Assembly: GCA_050084985.1 (NCBI GenBank)
Contig: JBITNC010000001.1
Span: 185,690,001 to 185,754,000, forward strand
Length of the DNA: 64,000 nt
Reading direction: 5' to 3'
Source of the DNA: Nageia nagi
Lineage: Eukaryota; Pinophyta
The notes under the pieces are model-generated. The model worked only from the letters and a program-made list of their open reading frames with translations. It made no database searches and was not told the DNA's origin. Every line of letters starts with the position of its first letter. Position 1 is the first letter of the stretch. Below, piece after piece: positions 1 through 14,194 of the stretch. Made by a program: the position numbers and the translations under genes.

Positions 1-3000
1 TCTTCTTGGATATTTTATACCAATTTGTACTGCTACAACATCTCAGGTACATCACTTCGCATTCTCAAAGAATCAAAAGCAAAAGAATTTTCACCTCCAA
101 CAAAAATTTCTCAGTCTTCACAACTATCGAGAAGACATCAACTTTTCTTCCCACCAGAATTCATATCGAGACAACATTATGATGGAATGCTTTCATCAAA
201 TACTAATGAAAATTGCTTATTACAAAAGTGAAATTTACCTCAACCATTTGAAGCTTCCAAATCATGAATCCAATCAATCAGATCAAGTTCTCTCTAAAGT
301 AGACATGATAATGAAATTTACAAACACCCACTATATTTTTTGAACAAGCTCTATTAGTTCCTAGTAAAAGAACTACTCAGATACCTTCTTGATTTGTAAA
401 TCCTTTTTTCGAATTCACTTTCGAATCTTCACACATTGTACATTTTAGTGCTTGCAAAAATTAAAATCAATCACACAAAAAGATTGATATAACTTTTACC
501 CTAGTTTTACCGATGTGGTCTACATCTACCAAATGTTGATCCATTATTATAGAGTCCATTTTACAATGTCATTTTGCATAATCCATCTTACTACATTCAT
601 TTGTAGTTGAAACACATGATCACTATAAGATATCCACTTAATCATTTTCTTGAAGATGAATCTCTTTCCATTGAAATCTCTAAGCATAATTCCATGTCTT
701 CTACCTCGGGTTGACATCTTTCAAATCACTCTTTGTCTCTTTTTGTCTTTGCACCATGGCAATTATTTTGTCCACTTTTTTTTTTACAAATATTTTTTTC
801 ACATTCTCCCATTTTGGGAGCCTCCTCCCTCCAAGGGGGCTTCCCCATTTTTTATTCTCAAAGTACACCTTTTATAACTTTTTAAGGGTTTACAATTTGT
901 AGTTTATGGTTACAAATAAACAAATATTCTAAACTTACAATATTCTCCAAATTAAAATATTTGCAAAACCTCTCCAACCATAACCACCTTCATTTGTTTT
1001 CTCGTAGCATCTTTTTTCTTGGTTTTAGGTTCCATTTGATTAGGTCTTAATTTACCTTAGCAAATGATTTGTTTTGACTTTATCATTAATAGTAAATTTC
1101 ATTTAGTATTAATGATTCAATATTAATCATTATCAAATATTCTCCATATAACCAAATACAACCAATACACCTTTTAATGGGTGGCCTAAATAGAGATGTT
1201 CCACTTTGCATAATAATCACCACATAGAGGGAAGTCGTATTCCTTTGTCTGATGTTCCTTCCTCTCAAGTCCTTGGTGACTTGTGACTAATGTCAATATT
1301 CTTCCTAATGTAGGTATATCCCATTTCATGAAGCTACTAACAAGGGTCTATGTTGGTGGAATCCTCCTAGGTAGTTAGTATATTGGTGTTGGCAGCTTAG
1401 TGGTTTTGGGTAGCTTCCCATTGTACCATGCATTTTCCTATAGGTGGTCCTCTTTGCTATGTCTATAGCTAACTCCACATTGTCTTGTACTAATGGCTTG
1501 TTTACACCTTTGCACATGGATCTCCATTGGTGGTTTGATTCTATGTTAGTAGATTTGATGTTGGATGGTGAATTGAAAGATGACCTTCTCACATCGATGA
1601 CCCATTCTTTAACCCCATAGTAGTGTCCATATCCTGATTATTCCTCCTCTCTAGTAAGTTAACATTGATGGTTCCACATACTATGAGGTTTCTTGGTTGT
1701 AGACTAGGTAATGGCAAACATGATGGTAGCTAGTATGGTGTACATTGATTAACAGTGTTTCCCAATACATCATGCAGTCCAAGGTCACCCCCTTGACTCT
1801 CACCCTCTGCTCCACATCATATTCCTTCCAAGCATAGGTTCCATAGCATTATTCACCTTTAATACTTGCATGGCCTTTTATATACACTATAAATGGTGAT
1901 TGTATGTAAGCCTTCATGTGGTGGGGTCTACCCCTATATTGACCACTTTTAACTTTTAACATGGCAACTTGGTAGTATTTGATATTCCATAGTATTTGTA
2001 AACCTTGTGATTTTATGAACTCAAACCTTTTTTAATTAATCCAATATAAAAATAAAAATAGTAATCTTCAATTACTATTTCAAAATATCGAATTTCAACT
2101 CTTTCTTGACCATAGGATTTTGTATTTTGATGTCATTAGATGCGTTGGAGAAATGGCGAAGAGCTCTTTCACTTGAAGAGAAACAACATTATTTTATTTT
2201 TTGAGACTTTTATTTTTTTCATCTTCTGAAATCCATTTTAGATTATCACATTGGATTCACCATTTAATATATCCCAAAATTTATGCTATTATGGACTAAT
2301 ATGCTTAAACAAGTTAGTTTCACATAAAAACTTTAAGTATACGTAACTATGCTTTACTTAATTAGAATTAGACAAGAATTATGGTAAAGATATGGTTAAA
2401 TCTATAAAGAATGATTCCAAACATTGCAATAATGTAAATGATGCCTAAATGCATCTAATGTAGGTAGGGGGGCCTCCAATTTAGGCCCCTTAAGGAACCT
2501 AAATGAGATGGAATAGAGTTTCCTTAGTCCAAATGGCAATGTGAGCCCCTAGTCTCCAAATCAATAAAGATAATGAAGTATATAATGCCTATTGTGCAAA
2601 TTCTTGTTCCTAAATGATCTTTAAGTAATTTGTATGGTGGAATTAAATAATTTAGATAGATATTTACATGTATAGGTGGATGAATGTGTAATCTATTACT
2701 TTAAGCCCTATTAAAGATCAAAACCTATGTAATTGGAAGATCTTTAAAGATCATTAGATCTTTTAGATCCAAGGATACCCAAAAGAAAAAATACAAGTTT
2801 AAACATGTAGTAATTTTTTTGTGGATTAAAATTAAGTTTTCTATAGTGGAAATTCAATTTAACATGAATTTAACCTATCAAAGATACTAAATGCACATAA
2901 GTTTAGTTGAGGATATAAAGGTAGATCTTCCCAAGATTTTCCATAGTTGAAGTATCTCCAATCTTACAAAAACCTTGAGTATACAAAATATATGCAATGA

Positions 3001-5129
3001 TAAATCAATATTACCACAAATTCACTCTAGGAATGTTATCTTGTATATTGAGAACCAACATTTGAGAAGTTTGATGAAAATTTTTGGTTGAAACCCTTTA
3101 TCCATCAAACCTTAGCTTCAAAACCCTAGCATGCAATAATGGAGCAAATTTTAGGAGCATAAATCATAAGTGTGCAATTGCAATAATGAGTTATTAGTGG
3201 ATATTATAATTTTTCATTGACTTATATACCTCATTTGTAACTTAAATGAATATATCTAGATACCCACTTTTGCACCTTTTTGATTTTAAGTCAATTTAGC
3301 TCCTTTTGCATATTTGAAAATTTAATTTTGCATAATTAGATATTAAGCATAAATCAAAATAAGGAATTAAGTAATTCAATGTATTAAATCCATTTCATTC
3401 AAAAATTTTTGTTTTTCAATGTCTATAGTTTGATGTAAAATTTTCTTATCAACAGGTTTAACTTTAGATGATACAAACTCCCAAACACTTTATTGTCCAA
3501 AAATATTATATGATCAATGATATTTCAAAAGATTTATTTGATATAGTTGTCTAAAATATGAAATACTTGTAAAGGTAAAGTCTAGTTACCACATGTTGTC
3601 TAAATTATGATGCTAAGACTTACTTCTTCATGTTATCCTTATTGTACATATGATATCTTGAAGTTATTAAATATTATAATATCCAAACCATACTTCAATA
3701 ATATTGTTAGATAATATTTGTACTTGTTCTCTTTTGATCTCCTAATTTTCATAAAGAAATAAACTCCAAAAGATTATCTAAACCTTATGACTCTCCTATA
3801 CCAAATTGGTAACTATTTTCAAACATAAGCAATTGGATAATGCCTTCAACAAAAAATTGAGACTATGTAAATATGTAACACTACATTCTAGATGTAAGAA
3901 AAATAAGATTTCTCATGTGTGTGCACATACTAACTAAAACTTTTGGAATATTTGTAAACTGTTTTATATGCCATGAGAATAATTGATTATATGTTACAAC
4001 AAGTAGTAACATATTCTGCTCATCATGGTGCAAACCCATATGCAAACCAGAATCATCTTGTATAAAATGAGAGAGGTATATAGTACAGATAGTACTAAGG
4101 AGCTTATCTTCCATACTTTATTACAATAACAACATCAATTGACTAATGTTATAATGAATCCATATAGAATAAATTAGTATGGCAATGTGGAAGAATTCAT
4201 CATTTATGTTTGCTTTACTATTGAATCCTTAATGATCTTATTTCAAACTTTGATTGATGCAAGATCTAGGTTGGTAATCTTTATCCTCCCCCCAGCTTAT
4301 GCATATGCATGTCCTCATGCAAACTAAAAACCATTATATGGAAGATAAGAGGGATAATAGTAATAATGTAATTATCAAGAAATGGGTAGACTGCAATAAT
4401 TACAAATTTGCATACTAGTTAAGCATCAACCTTGTAACATATGCAAACAATATGAAGCCTCCATAATATGATACCATTTCAAAATAGTTTTTTGAAGTAT
4501 ATCAAAAATTTCACATCAAAAGATTCCCATACATGATCAACATTACATGGTGATTTCAATTCAAAGTTTACAATATTATTGAGGAGCTTTAATGGATTAT
4601 GGCATCATTAAGTATTGAATCAATGGCATAACAATGATTTCAAATTATAACTAATAGTACGTATAGCATTTCTATATAAATAATGGTATCATAAACTCAC
4701 ATAATATGTTTAACACCCCCTTATCCAATAGAATATTTTGCATCAATTTAATTTCTATCACTAGTACAAATCAAAAGACCTTTATCATATTTTAATAGTG
4801 GTAAGATTGTAGTGGCTTCCCTTTCATTTATAACTACTAACTTTTATGTCATAATATCAACACCATCAATATGAATAGTAAACAATGTGCCTTTGTAAAT
4901 GGTTGCTCTATTACAATAGAATAATCAATACTAACATCATCACATATCTTAAGTAAAGAGGCCCAAGCTTAAGGATTCTACTATTGCTCAATGTGACCTT
5001 TTCCAATAGTAATTGGTGAACTATCCACTTCATTTTCATCTTCTTCTATTGCTTCACCTACCTCCTATTCTTGATGATTATTTTGATTGATTTCACCTTC
5101 CTTCAGGTCCTCTCCTTCAAACGCTTCCT
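1..5129. other. AT-rich flank with no recognisable gene
   Basis: I see no reading frame here with family features. The few frames of 60-88 codons (for example 1,326-1,592 minus and 3,881-4,114 minus) lack any motif I can name and sit in low-complexity AT-rich sequence. T-rich runs lie around 775-800 and small C- and G-rich patches around 820-845 and 2,465-2,490. This is probably very old repeat DNA decayed beyond recognition by eye. Confidence 0.5.
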
Positions 5130-5800
5130 CTAGACTAGTTTCCTCCTACACCTGCTTAGGTTTCCATTCCTTCTTATCCTATAGTACTTTCTTTAAGCAT
5201 GACCTCAAAATATGACCAACTTGATTACATAAAATCAAATACATTTATTTGTTTCATATCATAGCTCTTGCTCCATATCTCTAGTTTCTACTTCCAAGGT
5301 AACTGAGCTTGGGAGTTTAACTTCAAGTTCAACCACAACATAAAATTATACATTTATCATCCTAGAATGGGCTTTTGTAACACCATCAATGGTCATAAAT
5401 ATTCCAAAGGAGTTCCCAATTCCTTTAAATACCTTTTGATGCCAAAGGTAAAAAGGGAGGTTGGGCAGGGTCACCCAAAAGGGTGCTTTCATAATTTATG
5501 CCCATAACAGGTTGAGACTAAGTCTCCGCTGCTCCATGAATAGTCCTCTAGTGCTTATGAACCAAGCTATACTCATAATTTTATTATAATCTTCTTCATT
5601 GCTATAGATGAAAAGCATATATTCATTGGGTAATGTAATAATATCCAAACTCCCTCTAAGCTTTCATTTATATTTTTCCCATCTTCTAACATCATTAATA
5701 TTCAATCATGCTCCTTAGAACTTGCTAATTAGAATCAATTTTCCTCTTATCATGGTCTGGTCTATTACAATTCATGGGATCTTCAATTTCAATTTTTCAT
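5130..5800 (-). pseudogene. LINE ORF1-like relic: DUF4283 domain plus zinc knuckle
   Basis: Read on the minus strand from about 5,800 downwards, a mostly continuous frame carries the DUF4283 pattern: 'NINDVRRWEKYK', then 'GSLDIITLPNEYMLFIYSNE', 'SIAWFISTRGLFMEQRRLSL', 'APFWVTLPNLPFYLW', and 'KGIGNSFGIFMTIDGVTK'. It ends with the second half of a CCHC knuckle, 'CNQVGHILRSCLKK', in a shifted frame. In plants this domain pair is typical of ORF1 of L1-type LINEs, an RNA-binding protein acting with the ORF2 reverse transcriptase. Several in-frame stops and at least one frameshift make it a pseudogene. I could not recognise an ORF2 (endonuclease or RT) downstream at lower coordinates, so the copy is partial or more decayed there. 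The domain call is firm. The LINE assignment is inferred from family knowledge, since DUF4283 also occurs in stand-alone plant ORFs. Confidence 0.72.
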
Positions 5801-8542
5801 TCATCTTCATAGATCATAGAGGGGGACCTAGATATGCTTTCGCTTATTGAGAGAACAAGTCTCACCAATGTTTCTTCTTCTCCATATGAGAACTATTATT
5901 TGTTCATGCACCTTATCTTCTCTTTCCTACTTGCTTGCTATGGGTATCTCCATGTTTGTAATGCTCTTGCTCGCTCCTATTTTTCACCCATAAAATAGGC
6001 TTTGTCACACAACTCATACCTTGTAATGTATATACTATTATCAATAATCCCTTACCAACTTTTCTCTTACCTCATGAAAGCTTTCAAAATAATTTAATGA
6101 GTTGGTGAAAAACACTCTCGACAATAGTAAGGTACCTTTTTATAGGTATTAACATTAAGTATTGAGACCTATTCTTAGTATTATCATACTATGAAGTCAA
6201 TACTACACTAGAAAGAGAAAATCTCTCTATATAGGACCAATGATTCTCACTTCATATAAATAGGAAATAAGTAGGGATAAAATAATGAGGTACACAAAGT
6301 CTAGTTGTCTATTAGGCTAGGAAAGTAAATGTTATTGAAACTTCATGAAGTTTTCTCTAAGAACCCAGTGATGCCATTATTAAGAAAATGATATTTAAGC
6401 AAATAGTATATACATGTTAAATATAGAAATAAATTCTAAAATAGAATAAAGGTATACCCATTGTACTAATAAATTCATGCTTGGAGAATGACTCAGTACT
6501 TTGATGGAGACTATATCAAGCTACAAACTTGATTAGGTTTTACCCATGTGATCACAAACATGTTGGGTTTTTCCCACATGATTGCCATCGAGTCAATTAC
6601 TTTCATTTCTCTACCTTTAAGTCTATACGAACCTTCCCACAAAAGTAAAATGACCAACTTTTACTATTGTAGCTTGAAAATCTAGATCTCTACTCGAATT
6701 GTGCATGCTACTTTTAGATAGGGCATTACTTATCCATCACTAATATCATGATGTTGCTTCATAGGAATCAAGCTGCTCATGATCTTACTCTATAAAATGG
6801 AGCATAATGCTTTTCTAAAATTTGATTCAATCAATTATTGAACCATAAAGGAAGCTTATTGGGCTTGTGCTATAGTGTCAAGTAACAAGGTACTAGATGG
6901 TGGTACCTAAAGTGGCATAAATAAAGCAAATGGAGGATATGGTTGTACTAGTTGCATGAACTATTGGGACTACTCTATAGGAACATTGCAATGCTCTTGT
7001 TGATGAAGGATGCTATTGGTTGCCACTTATGAAGTCAAGTGTGTAATATGTAGATATTTTGATGCTAATTATACCTTTAATGCTATAATATACTCCAAGA
7101 GACTTTGAGTGTTATTCAAATGTAATTCCTAGAAGTCCATTCCTCTATTAATCACCAACCACTACACTTGCTCATCAGTGGCAACTTGTGGGGTTTGTGG
7201 AATGATATTCTTAATAGGTTCACTAGAAAGAAATACTCCCTCATACAAATTGTAATGAAAAAAAATTTGAATAAAATAATAAACTTTCACAATGATTGAG
7301 CATGTTCAAAAGACTACTTAGGCGAGTTGATATACTAGATCACTCATGTAATAAAGAACAAAGATATGTATACATATCAACTATTGTAGGTGTGGTATGT
7401 GAGCTACTAAGTCATAGTTTAGTGTTGAAATATCCTTAACAACCATTAGGCAGAGATTTAAAGATAGTAGGATCATCTAAATTTATACAATCCTTATTTT
7501 CTTTAGCTGGATATGAGGAAACATGGCCATACATAATTTCTAAATGATCCTGGATACAATATTCCTAAGAAAATTTTGAAATTAGCCAATTACTAACATT
7601 GTATCTCCAACAACAATGTTAAAAATGGTGAGGCATCATTTCACCACTTTAATTTATCAATCCAAGGATTAGGTGTACTAAGGCTATATGTAGTATTAGC
7701 CCTATTCTATATTGTGATTTAAAAATACACACTTACAAGAAATGGAAATAAACTAGAAATCAAACAAGTACACAACTAGAATGAAATAACAAGAAAATAA
7801 AAGAGACTTCTACCTATGGGAGCTAGCTGAGCTCCACCTAGCAAAAGCTCTAAACTAACTGAAGAATGTGAACAAACTATGAAGTTTATTTATTCACTAT
7901 TGCAACATAGAATCAATCCTACATTCTAATTCTCCAATAATTCACTATCTAACTATTTAATTATCCAACTCTCTCCTATATATAAGAGATGTATATATAA
8001 TATAACTAAATAATATGAAGCTATAACCCATCAAAATTAACCAACTCCTTATTCTCTAAATAGTTATAAAATAAATATAATTTATGATAAACTACATTTA
8101 CAACAATCTACTAAATAAGATAATAGTAATCTTCTAAAGAAGATAATAACAATATAACTATTGCAAAGTTTTCCAATTCCCATGATGCTAGCAAGATGCA
8201 ACATTTATATGCTAATGTACAATAATCTCAATTTGGTAAACATAATCTAATACAAATATCAATGTAGGTTCCTCATGACTAGCCATGTATCACCTTCAAA
8301 TATTGGCAATATGTATAATTATTCCTTTCTAAATATAATACTAAAGACAAATGTAGAATTGAATAAATATACTTGGAACTCTGATTTATTACATTATTCT
8401 AGATGCACATAGAAGACTAAAAACCTAGCTTTGAATCTCCATGAAACTTGGACCCTAACATCACAATCCTTAATATGAAGATAATGTGATGCCTCATTCT
8501 TTAGAAAATAAATAATAATTGTAAATCCATGGTAAAGGAGAA
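5801..8542. other. AT-rich flank, nothing recognised
   Basis: There is no coding frame with a recognisable motif. Around 6,525-6,590 a short duplicated phrase recurs (variants of 'gttttacccatgtgatc' and 'gtttttcccacatgatt'). The stretch 7,900-8,200 is extremely AT-rich. It could be another decayed retroelement, but I cannot assign it. Confidence 0.45.
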
Positions 8543-10893
8543 TGTAAACACCTAAATTTTTTTCATTCGCCTAGCTTAAATGACTCATGACAATCTAGTC
8601 CATCTTGCATCCTATCATGATCTTATCATCCCTTCATCCCAGTTTGATTACATTCATGTAGGAAATTTTGGTAACTTAGCCTCTTTTTACCACCTTATAA
8701 ACCCTATCCCTAACCATCCTATTGGTTAGGAGATCAATTGATCAAATAGATTAAACCCCAATCAGCCTATCAGCCATTCACTATCATATAAAATTCATTT
8801 TAAAATAATTTCCCCCAGTCTAATCATTCATTACCCAACAAATATTCTTAAGCTTTTGTATATCTAGCCTACTCCTGATTGTGTAATTGAACTTCATAGC
8901 CTACTACCTTCCATTTTTAGCTCAACCCATAATTTCCAAGGCAAGAAAGGTAACCATTATCCTCATCTTGCAAAGGGAATCTTTAGTAAACTCTTGTATT
9001 TTGTATTTTTATGAAAACTAATATTGGGTCAAGGGTTTTGTAGGTTCTAAATATCATTCAAAAGCATATAATCATATCCTTTTTAGTTATTTTACTAACC
9101 CACTTGTGCATGGTTGCATTTTAGTGTTTTTAGGCTAGTCTCTTGTAAACATAGGCTAGGATAGTTTAGTTTGTTTTAATCATTAGCTTAATCATTTTCT
9201 ATTTTTATGTTAGCTTGCATTATAGGCACTGAGCTATTTTTGAATTTCTTATTAACTCAAGGCTTGCGGTTTACAAGCAAACTAATCAAATCTTATTTGG
9301 TTCTAGGGTCTTAAGGACATAAGATTTAGAAACCTCCTTTTGTATTTATTTTTTTGGTCATTTGGCATCTTGGGTATTGCATAAAAAGGATAAATTTCTA
9401 AACCTTAGCTCTATTTTTTCTTATTATCATTTCAAGCAATATTTTATATATTGCAATGTAAGAATTCCCAAAAGGGGGACCTAAGTGTGGGGTCTCCTCA
9501 TTGCTTTAGGGTGGTTCCTCTAAATTGGCTATCATGGTGGGACCATTCCATGGTGTAGGACTTGCAATCATAAAGGAGTTTACTATCCTTTTCTCCTTGT
9601 TTTTAGTTTTTGTATTTGACCCTTTCTTTTGGCATTTTTTGGGTAAGTTTGTATACTAAATTAGATTATTTTTTTTTGGGAACATACTTGATAAGCTTGA
9701 GACCAAACCTTGAAAATTAAGAGTTGGGAAAATTAGCAAAAAGATAGTTAATTTCTTGTGTATTAGTTCATAGAGTCTAGTTAGTCTCTTACATATTGGT
9801 TAGGATTTTGAACATGAAAACTATCAGCTGATCCTAACCTCATTGGCCCCTCTTTTTCAATCAATATGGTTTGTATTGGTTAGGGTCATCTTAGGGTTTT
9901 AGCTAGTTTCTATCATTTTTTAACAAGTATCATAGCATCCTATCCTTGTAACTAGGTGGCAACAATCCATTACTAGCATTTAAACTTCTGGGTTGTACAC
10001 ATATTATTTTATTAGCACTTTTATATTGAGATTTTAAAATTCTTTGGGTACCACTATGACCAACTAGCTAGCTTTTTTATTAATCCACCAGTTGGTACTT
10101 TAGCTAGTTTGCATCATACTAACTAGGATTAGAGCTTGTTCTATAGGTATTATAGCTAATGGGAGCTTGTATCAGAAGTCCCATAGACTTGTATCCCTCT
10201 TTTGTCATGATTTAGAGTAGGACTTATGTGCTATGTGCATCTTATGGCTATTATTTTGTTTATTTTCACTTTATTTCATCAGTGAAAAGAAAAGAAATAA
10301 AAAAGAAAAAGTTTATTTTATTTCTTGCATTAGTGAAATTTAAATTATCCTTTGGAGGTATTTTTTCCTTTTTGAAATATTTTTATTCTTTTTATCTTGA
10401 AAATAAAATGAAAATATTGAAGGGATTAGTTGCATTTAGTTGCATTTAGTTGCATCTCATATTTGCTTTATTGTACTTGCATTAATTTCACATGAACCTA
10501 GGATTGAGCCAAGGCATGTGGATTTCACCACTACCATCCAATTCTAATTGAAATGTATTGACCAAAGTGCATAACCTAAGTTTAGACATTAAATGATCCA
10601 CCCCTCTAGAGATTAAGCCTTACCCAAAAATACTTGTCTAGGTTCATCTAGGAAAACTAGTCAAGATGTCAAAGAACTTTAAAATCAATATCATTAACAA
10701 GATAATTATCCTAATTGAACAAGAAATAACCAAAAAAGATAATAACCATTTCTATCTTTCACACTACTATTATCTTGCATATATGATTAATATCTTGAAA
10801 AGATCATTCTAGGGTTGTGTGTTTTAGGTTTGTATCCATTAAAACAAGATCATAACAAAACTTTTAGGCTTTGTATTTATTTTATTTCTCTTG
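8543..10893 (+). repeat. Element A 5' LTR (about 2.35 kb)
   Basis: The LTR starts 'TGTAAACACC' and its first roughly 1 kb (to about 9,535) aligns by eye with 62,366-63,357, including 'ggttaggaga', 'cttgcaaagggaatctt' and 'tctcctcattg'. It ends just before a primer-binding-like site at 10,896. It contains no gene. Frames such as 10,228-10,449 are AT-rich chance frames. A short triple repeat 'ttgcattta' lies at about 10,430-10,452. A length above 2 kb is normal for large Ty3/gypsy LTRs. The right end is set only by the PBS, since the matching copy is truncated. Confidence 0.68.
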
Positions 10894-10895
10894 TT

Positions 10896-10908
10896 TGGCA
10901 CTATTGGG
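10896..10908 (+). promoter_or_regulatory. Element A primer binding site (decayed)
   Basis: 'TGGCACTATTGGG' lies directly after the LTR. It matches the tRNA-Asp type PBS common in plant Ty3/gypsy elements (beginning TGGCGCCGTTG) if three transitions are allowed. This is the expected pattern of cytosine deamination. Family assignment is inference. Confidence 0.45.
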
Positions 10909-10962
10909 ATATTTTTCTTTATGTAATATTATTTTTTTAAGCCCCTATAATCCCATGGTTTA

Positions 10963-13700
10963 ATGGGGACTGGAGCACAATTTAGGACTAGGCAAGATAA
11001 GTCTTCACAATTTGAGCCTACATACCAACCATATGCACCTCATATTTCCCAACCACCTTCACCTCATTTTTCCCAACCACCTTCACCTTCTTCTTCCTAA
11101 CTTTGTGTTTCCCAACCATCCTATGTCCAATCTTCTCCACCTTGACATACTTTCATACCATCCCATGAAGAGGATTCATAATTCTAAAAAGACTTGCATG
11201 CAACTACATATAGAAACCCCTTGTATGGTGATGTTAGTTCTCCACATCATGTGAAGGCTATCCATGATGACCCTATTTTTGAGGATAAACTCTTCTTGAG
11301 TGATCTCCATATCCAAGATCTTTTTTGCTAATTTAAGGTTAGAAAACCTTTTAGTTCTAGGCCTTCTTCTTGCACCATGTTACTAACATGTATAGTCAAC
11401 ATTTGTCCAATCCTACACCTCCCTTGGAATAAGATACAAGTGTATCACAACCTTTTTCCCCTTCTTCCTTACTGCTTGTTGTCACTATGGCTACTTCACT
11501 CAATATGTCAATCATGTTAGCCCTTCTCAATCCTTATAGTGTCATTTATCATTATGATATCACTTATGGTAATCCTCCACCTTCCCATGTACCATCATCT
11601 TCCATTGATCCCCACCACAAGAGCCTTCTAAGTCTTTTGATACCACATTACATAAAATTAAGGCCTATAAGGTTATTTTCTAATATGATATGGAGAGAAG
11701 ATATCAATCTTCTTTTTTCCCTCCTCCTTGCCTATAAGGTAAGTTTAACAATTTTTATCATGCTTACCTCAATCTCCATTGATTTCTCAAGTGGAACCTT
11801 TGGTCCAATATTCCCATCCATAATTTGAACCCACCACTTTGATACCATCAAGTTCTCCCCATCATGTTGATGAGAGAGCCCAACTGTTTAAAGAGTGGTA
11901 TCATCTTCTAAAAGCTAAGAGATTTCTACAAGTTATGGATGTCCATCAAGAGCAAGAGGTAAATATCAAGGATTTCAATTCCATCCTAGGTTACTAGTAT
12001 TAATCAACCTTATCCATCCTATCAATAATATACTATAGTGCCTAGCAACATGATAAACCCTAATCCTTAAGAAATCTCTCAATCATATGTGCCACCTAAA
12101 GTTCGTTAACCTAGGATGCACATTAATGTTTTGTTTGAAGATCCTCCTTATTCTTCTAAAGTTGTTATACCAACACATTCTCATTCTCAAAATCTTAATC
12201 ATACAAATGCACATGTTGGTACTAAACCAATGGGGATTACCACCACCAAAAACTATTTCCAATCTTTTCAACATGTCCAAGATCCATCCATTGGAAAATC
12301 TCAATTTCCCTATCAAGGTTTGCATAATCACATGGCTCAAGGGTTTGTAGATCAACCCTACCATATACCACAAGTGAGTGTTTCCACAACATAACATGTT
12401 TATCAACCTTAAGGGAAACCTCAAGAAACCAATTATTATTAAGGTCTATGCTATCAAGTTATTGGGTTCTTTCCTCCATCTACTCCTCATGATGAGATTC
12501 TTAAGAAGATACAAGAGATAGAGTAAAGGCTTAATGAACAAGCCAAGGTTAATATATATTATAGATCTATTTATAATTAACCAATCCATTCATACATCCT
12601 AATCAAGGATTTTCCTTACAAGTTTGAAGTACCCAAGATGGATAAATTTAAGGGAATGGAGGATCCTAAGGAACATCTAAGGAAATTCAAGTACTTTTGT
12701 TACATCATAGCTAATGATGATGTTCTTATGTTAAGAACCTTTCCTTTGACCTTGGTGGGTAAAGCCTTGGATTGGTATAATAATTTTCCTCAACATAGTA
12801 TCTTCTCATTTGGGAAATTGGCTAATCAATTTCTAGATCATTTTGGGATAAACATAAGGAAGAGAGTCTCTATCACCAATTTAAGCAAATTATCCAAATA
12901 TAAGGAAGAGAACCTTTATCATGGATTTAAATAAGTTATCCCAATTTGATTATGATTCAATATCATATAATGTATGTCATTGGAAAGTGGTTGTGACTAA
13001 TATTCCCTATACATTACCTCAAGAAGAGTTGTTCAAGTTGTTCTCTAGGAGTTTCAACAAGCACATTTCTTCTATCCTACAAATTCAAAGGAATCTTACC
13101 TTTGAAGATTCCTTAGCTCAATCAAAGATCATTGAATAATTCAAAATCCTAAAGGGTGAAATAAAGCTAAGTAATAAGGATAATAATAATCAAAATACTC
13201 ACAAAAATGGTTGTAATTCCAACCAATATCAAGCTAGGCCACAAGAAAACCAAGTCATATATGCAGTTAATCAAACACAACCTATCTTACAACTAGCACC
13301 TCCTAGGAAAAGGAACAACCAACCAAGAAACCAATACCAATGACAAGATTAAGGTCAATATAATCAAGCTAATCAAGCTAATAATCAACCAAGATCTCCA
13401 ACTACACCAAGGAAACCACAAAAACAATGAAGGAATTGGACACTATTAGTGGAGCCCATTGAGAACACACTCAAGAAGCTTCTAGGTGTTAGAATAGTTA
13501 TGCTTTCTTAGATAAGATAAGAGGATCCTAATAGTGCAAGGCAAAAATGGTATAGGGATGATGGGTTTTTTTCCTTTCATATTCAATGAGGACATGCAAC
13601 TAACAAGTGTTAATATTTAAGGGCCAAAATTCAAAGATTAATTGATGATGGTCATGTATCCATAAGAGCACCCAAGATCAACCTAATAGGGATATGAGGT
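10963..13700 (+). pseudogene. gag: Element A gag (capsid/nucleocapsid), decayed
   Basis: Gag forms the virus-like particle that packages element RNA. A frame from the ATG at 10,963 opens 'MGTGAQFRTRQDK' and runs through a proline-rich stretch with repeated 'SQPPSP' units before a stop. The capsid core lies at about 12,600-13,140: 'MDKFKGMEDPKEHLRKF', 'LVGKALDWYNNFPQ', 'FGKLANQFLDHF', and it continues in another frame after 12,920. The nucleocapsid zinc knuckle sits at about 13,575-13,640 as 'GHATNKC' followed by 'YLRAKIQRL' across two stops. This GHxTxxC plus following helix is typical of Tat/Athila gags. Gag is followed by PR at about 14,200. Many stops and frameshifts break it. The long gap 11,100-12,600 is probably the variable N-terminal half of gag, which I cannot read as one frame. 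Confidence 0.75.
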
Positions 13701-14194
13701 TATATCAAAATCCTTTACCAAGGCATAGTACCAACATAAATCAATTAAATATCATGGATTCTATGTCAAGATAAGTAATGAATGATCGTCCTTTACCCAT
13801 TGAGTATGTTTGTATGATACACATAGAGCTAGTTTATATTGCTACTCTCATAGGAAGGGGAGGTGAGAGAGTACCTCATCCTAGAGACACAAGAGCACAA
13901 CAACCCACACAACTAATTAACATATAAGTATTATCATAACCTTATAGACCATCCATTATATTTCAAAATTAGTTGGAGCAACAATTGAAATTAAATCCTA
14001 CTAGGTTGTCATTATGGGATTTGTTGTAACAATCCAAGGCTCATAGGAATACCTTGAATGATATACTTAATACCACTTAATTATTAAAAGATGATCCTAA
14101 TGCCTTTATGGCATTTTTTGTTGTATCTCAAGATTATATGATTCCTTCTATTACTTTCTATATTTATGAGGTATATCATACCCCAAGATAATCT

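Noticed and set aside
650-902. Overlapping plus-strand frames near the left edge
   Set aside because: T-rich chance frames in two phases over the same bases, no motif.
1326-1592. 88-codon minus-strand frame
   Set aside because: No recognisable motif or context. It could be a decayed element, but I cannot support a gene.
10228-10449. 73-codon plus-strand frame
   Set aside because: Lies inside the LTR of element A. Lysine- and phenylalanine-rich from AT-rich sequence, no motif.
12083-12424. 113-codon minus-strand frame
   Set aside because: It lies antisense to the gag N-terminal part of element A, and plus-strand frames over the same bases fit the element better.
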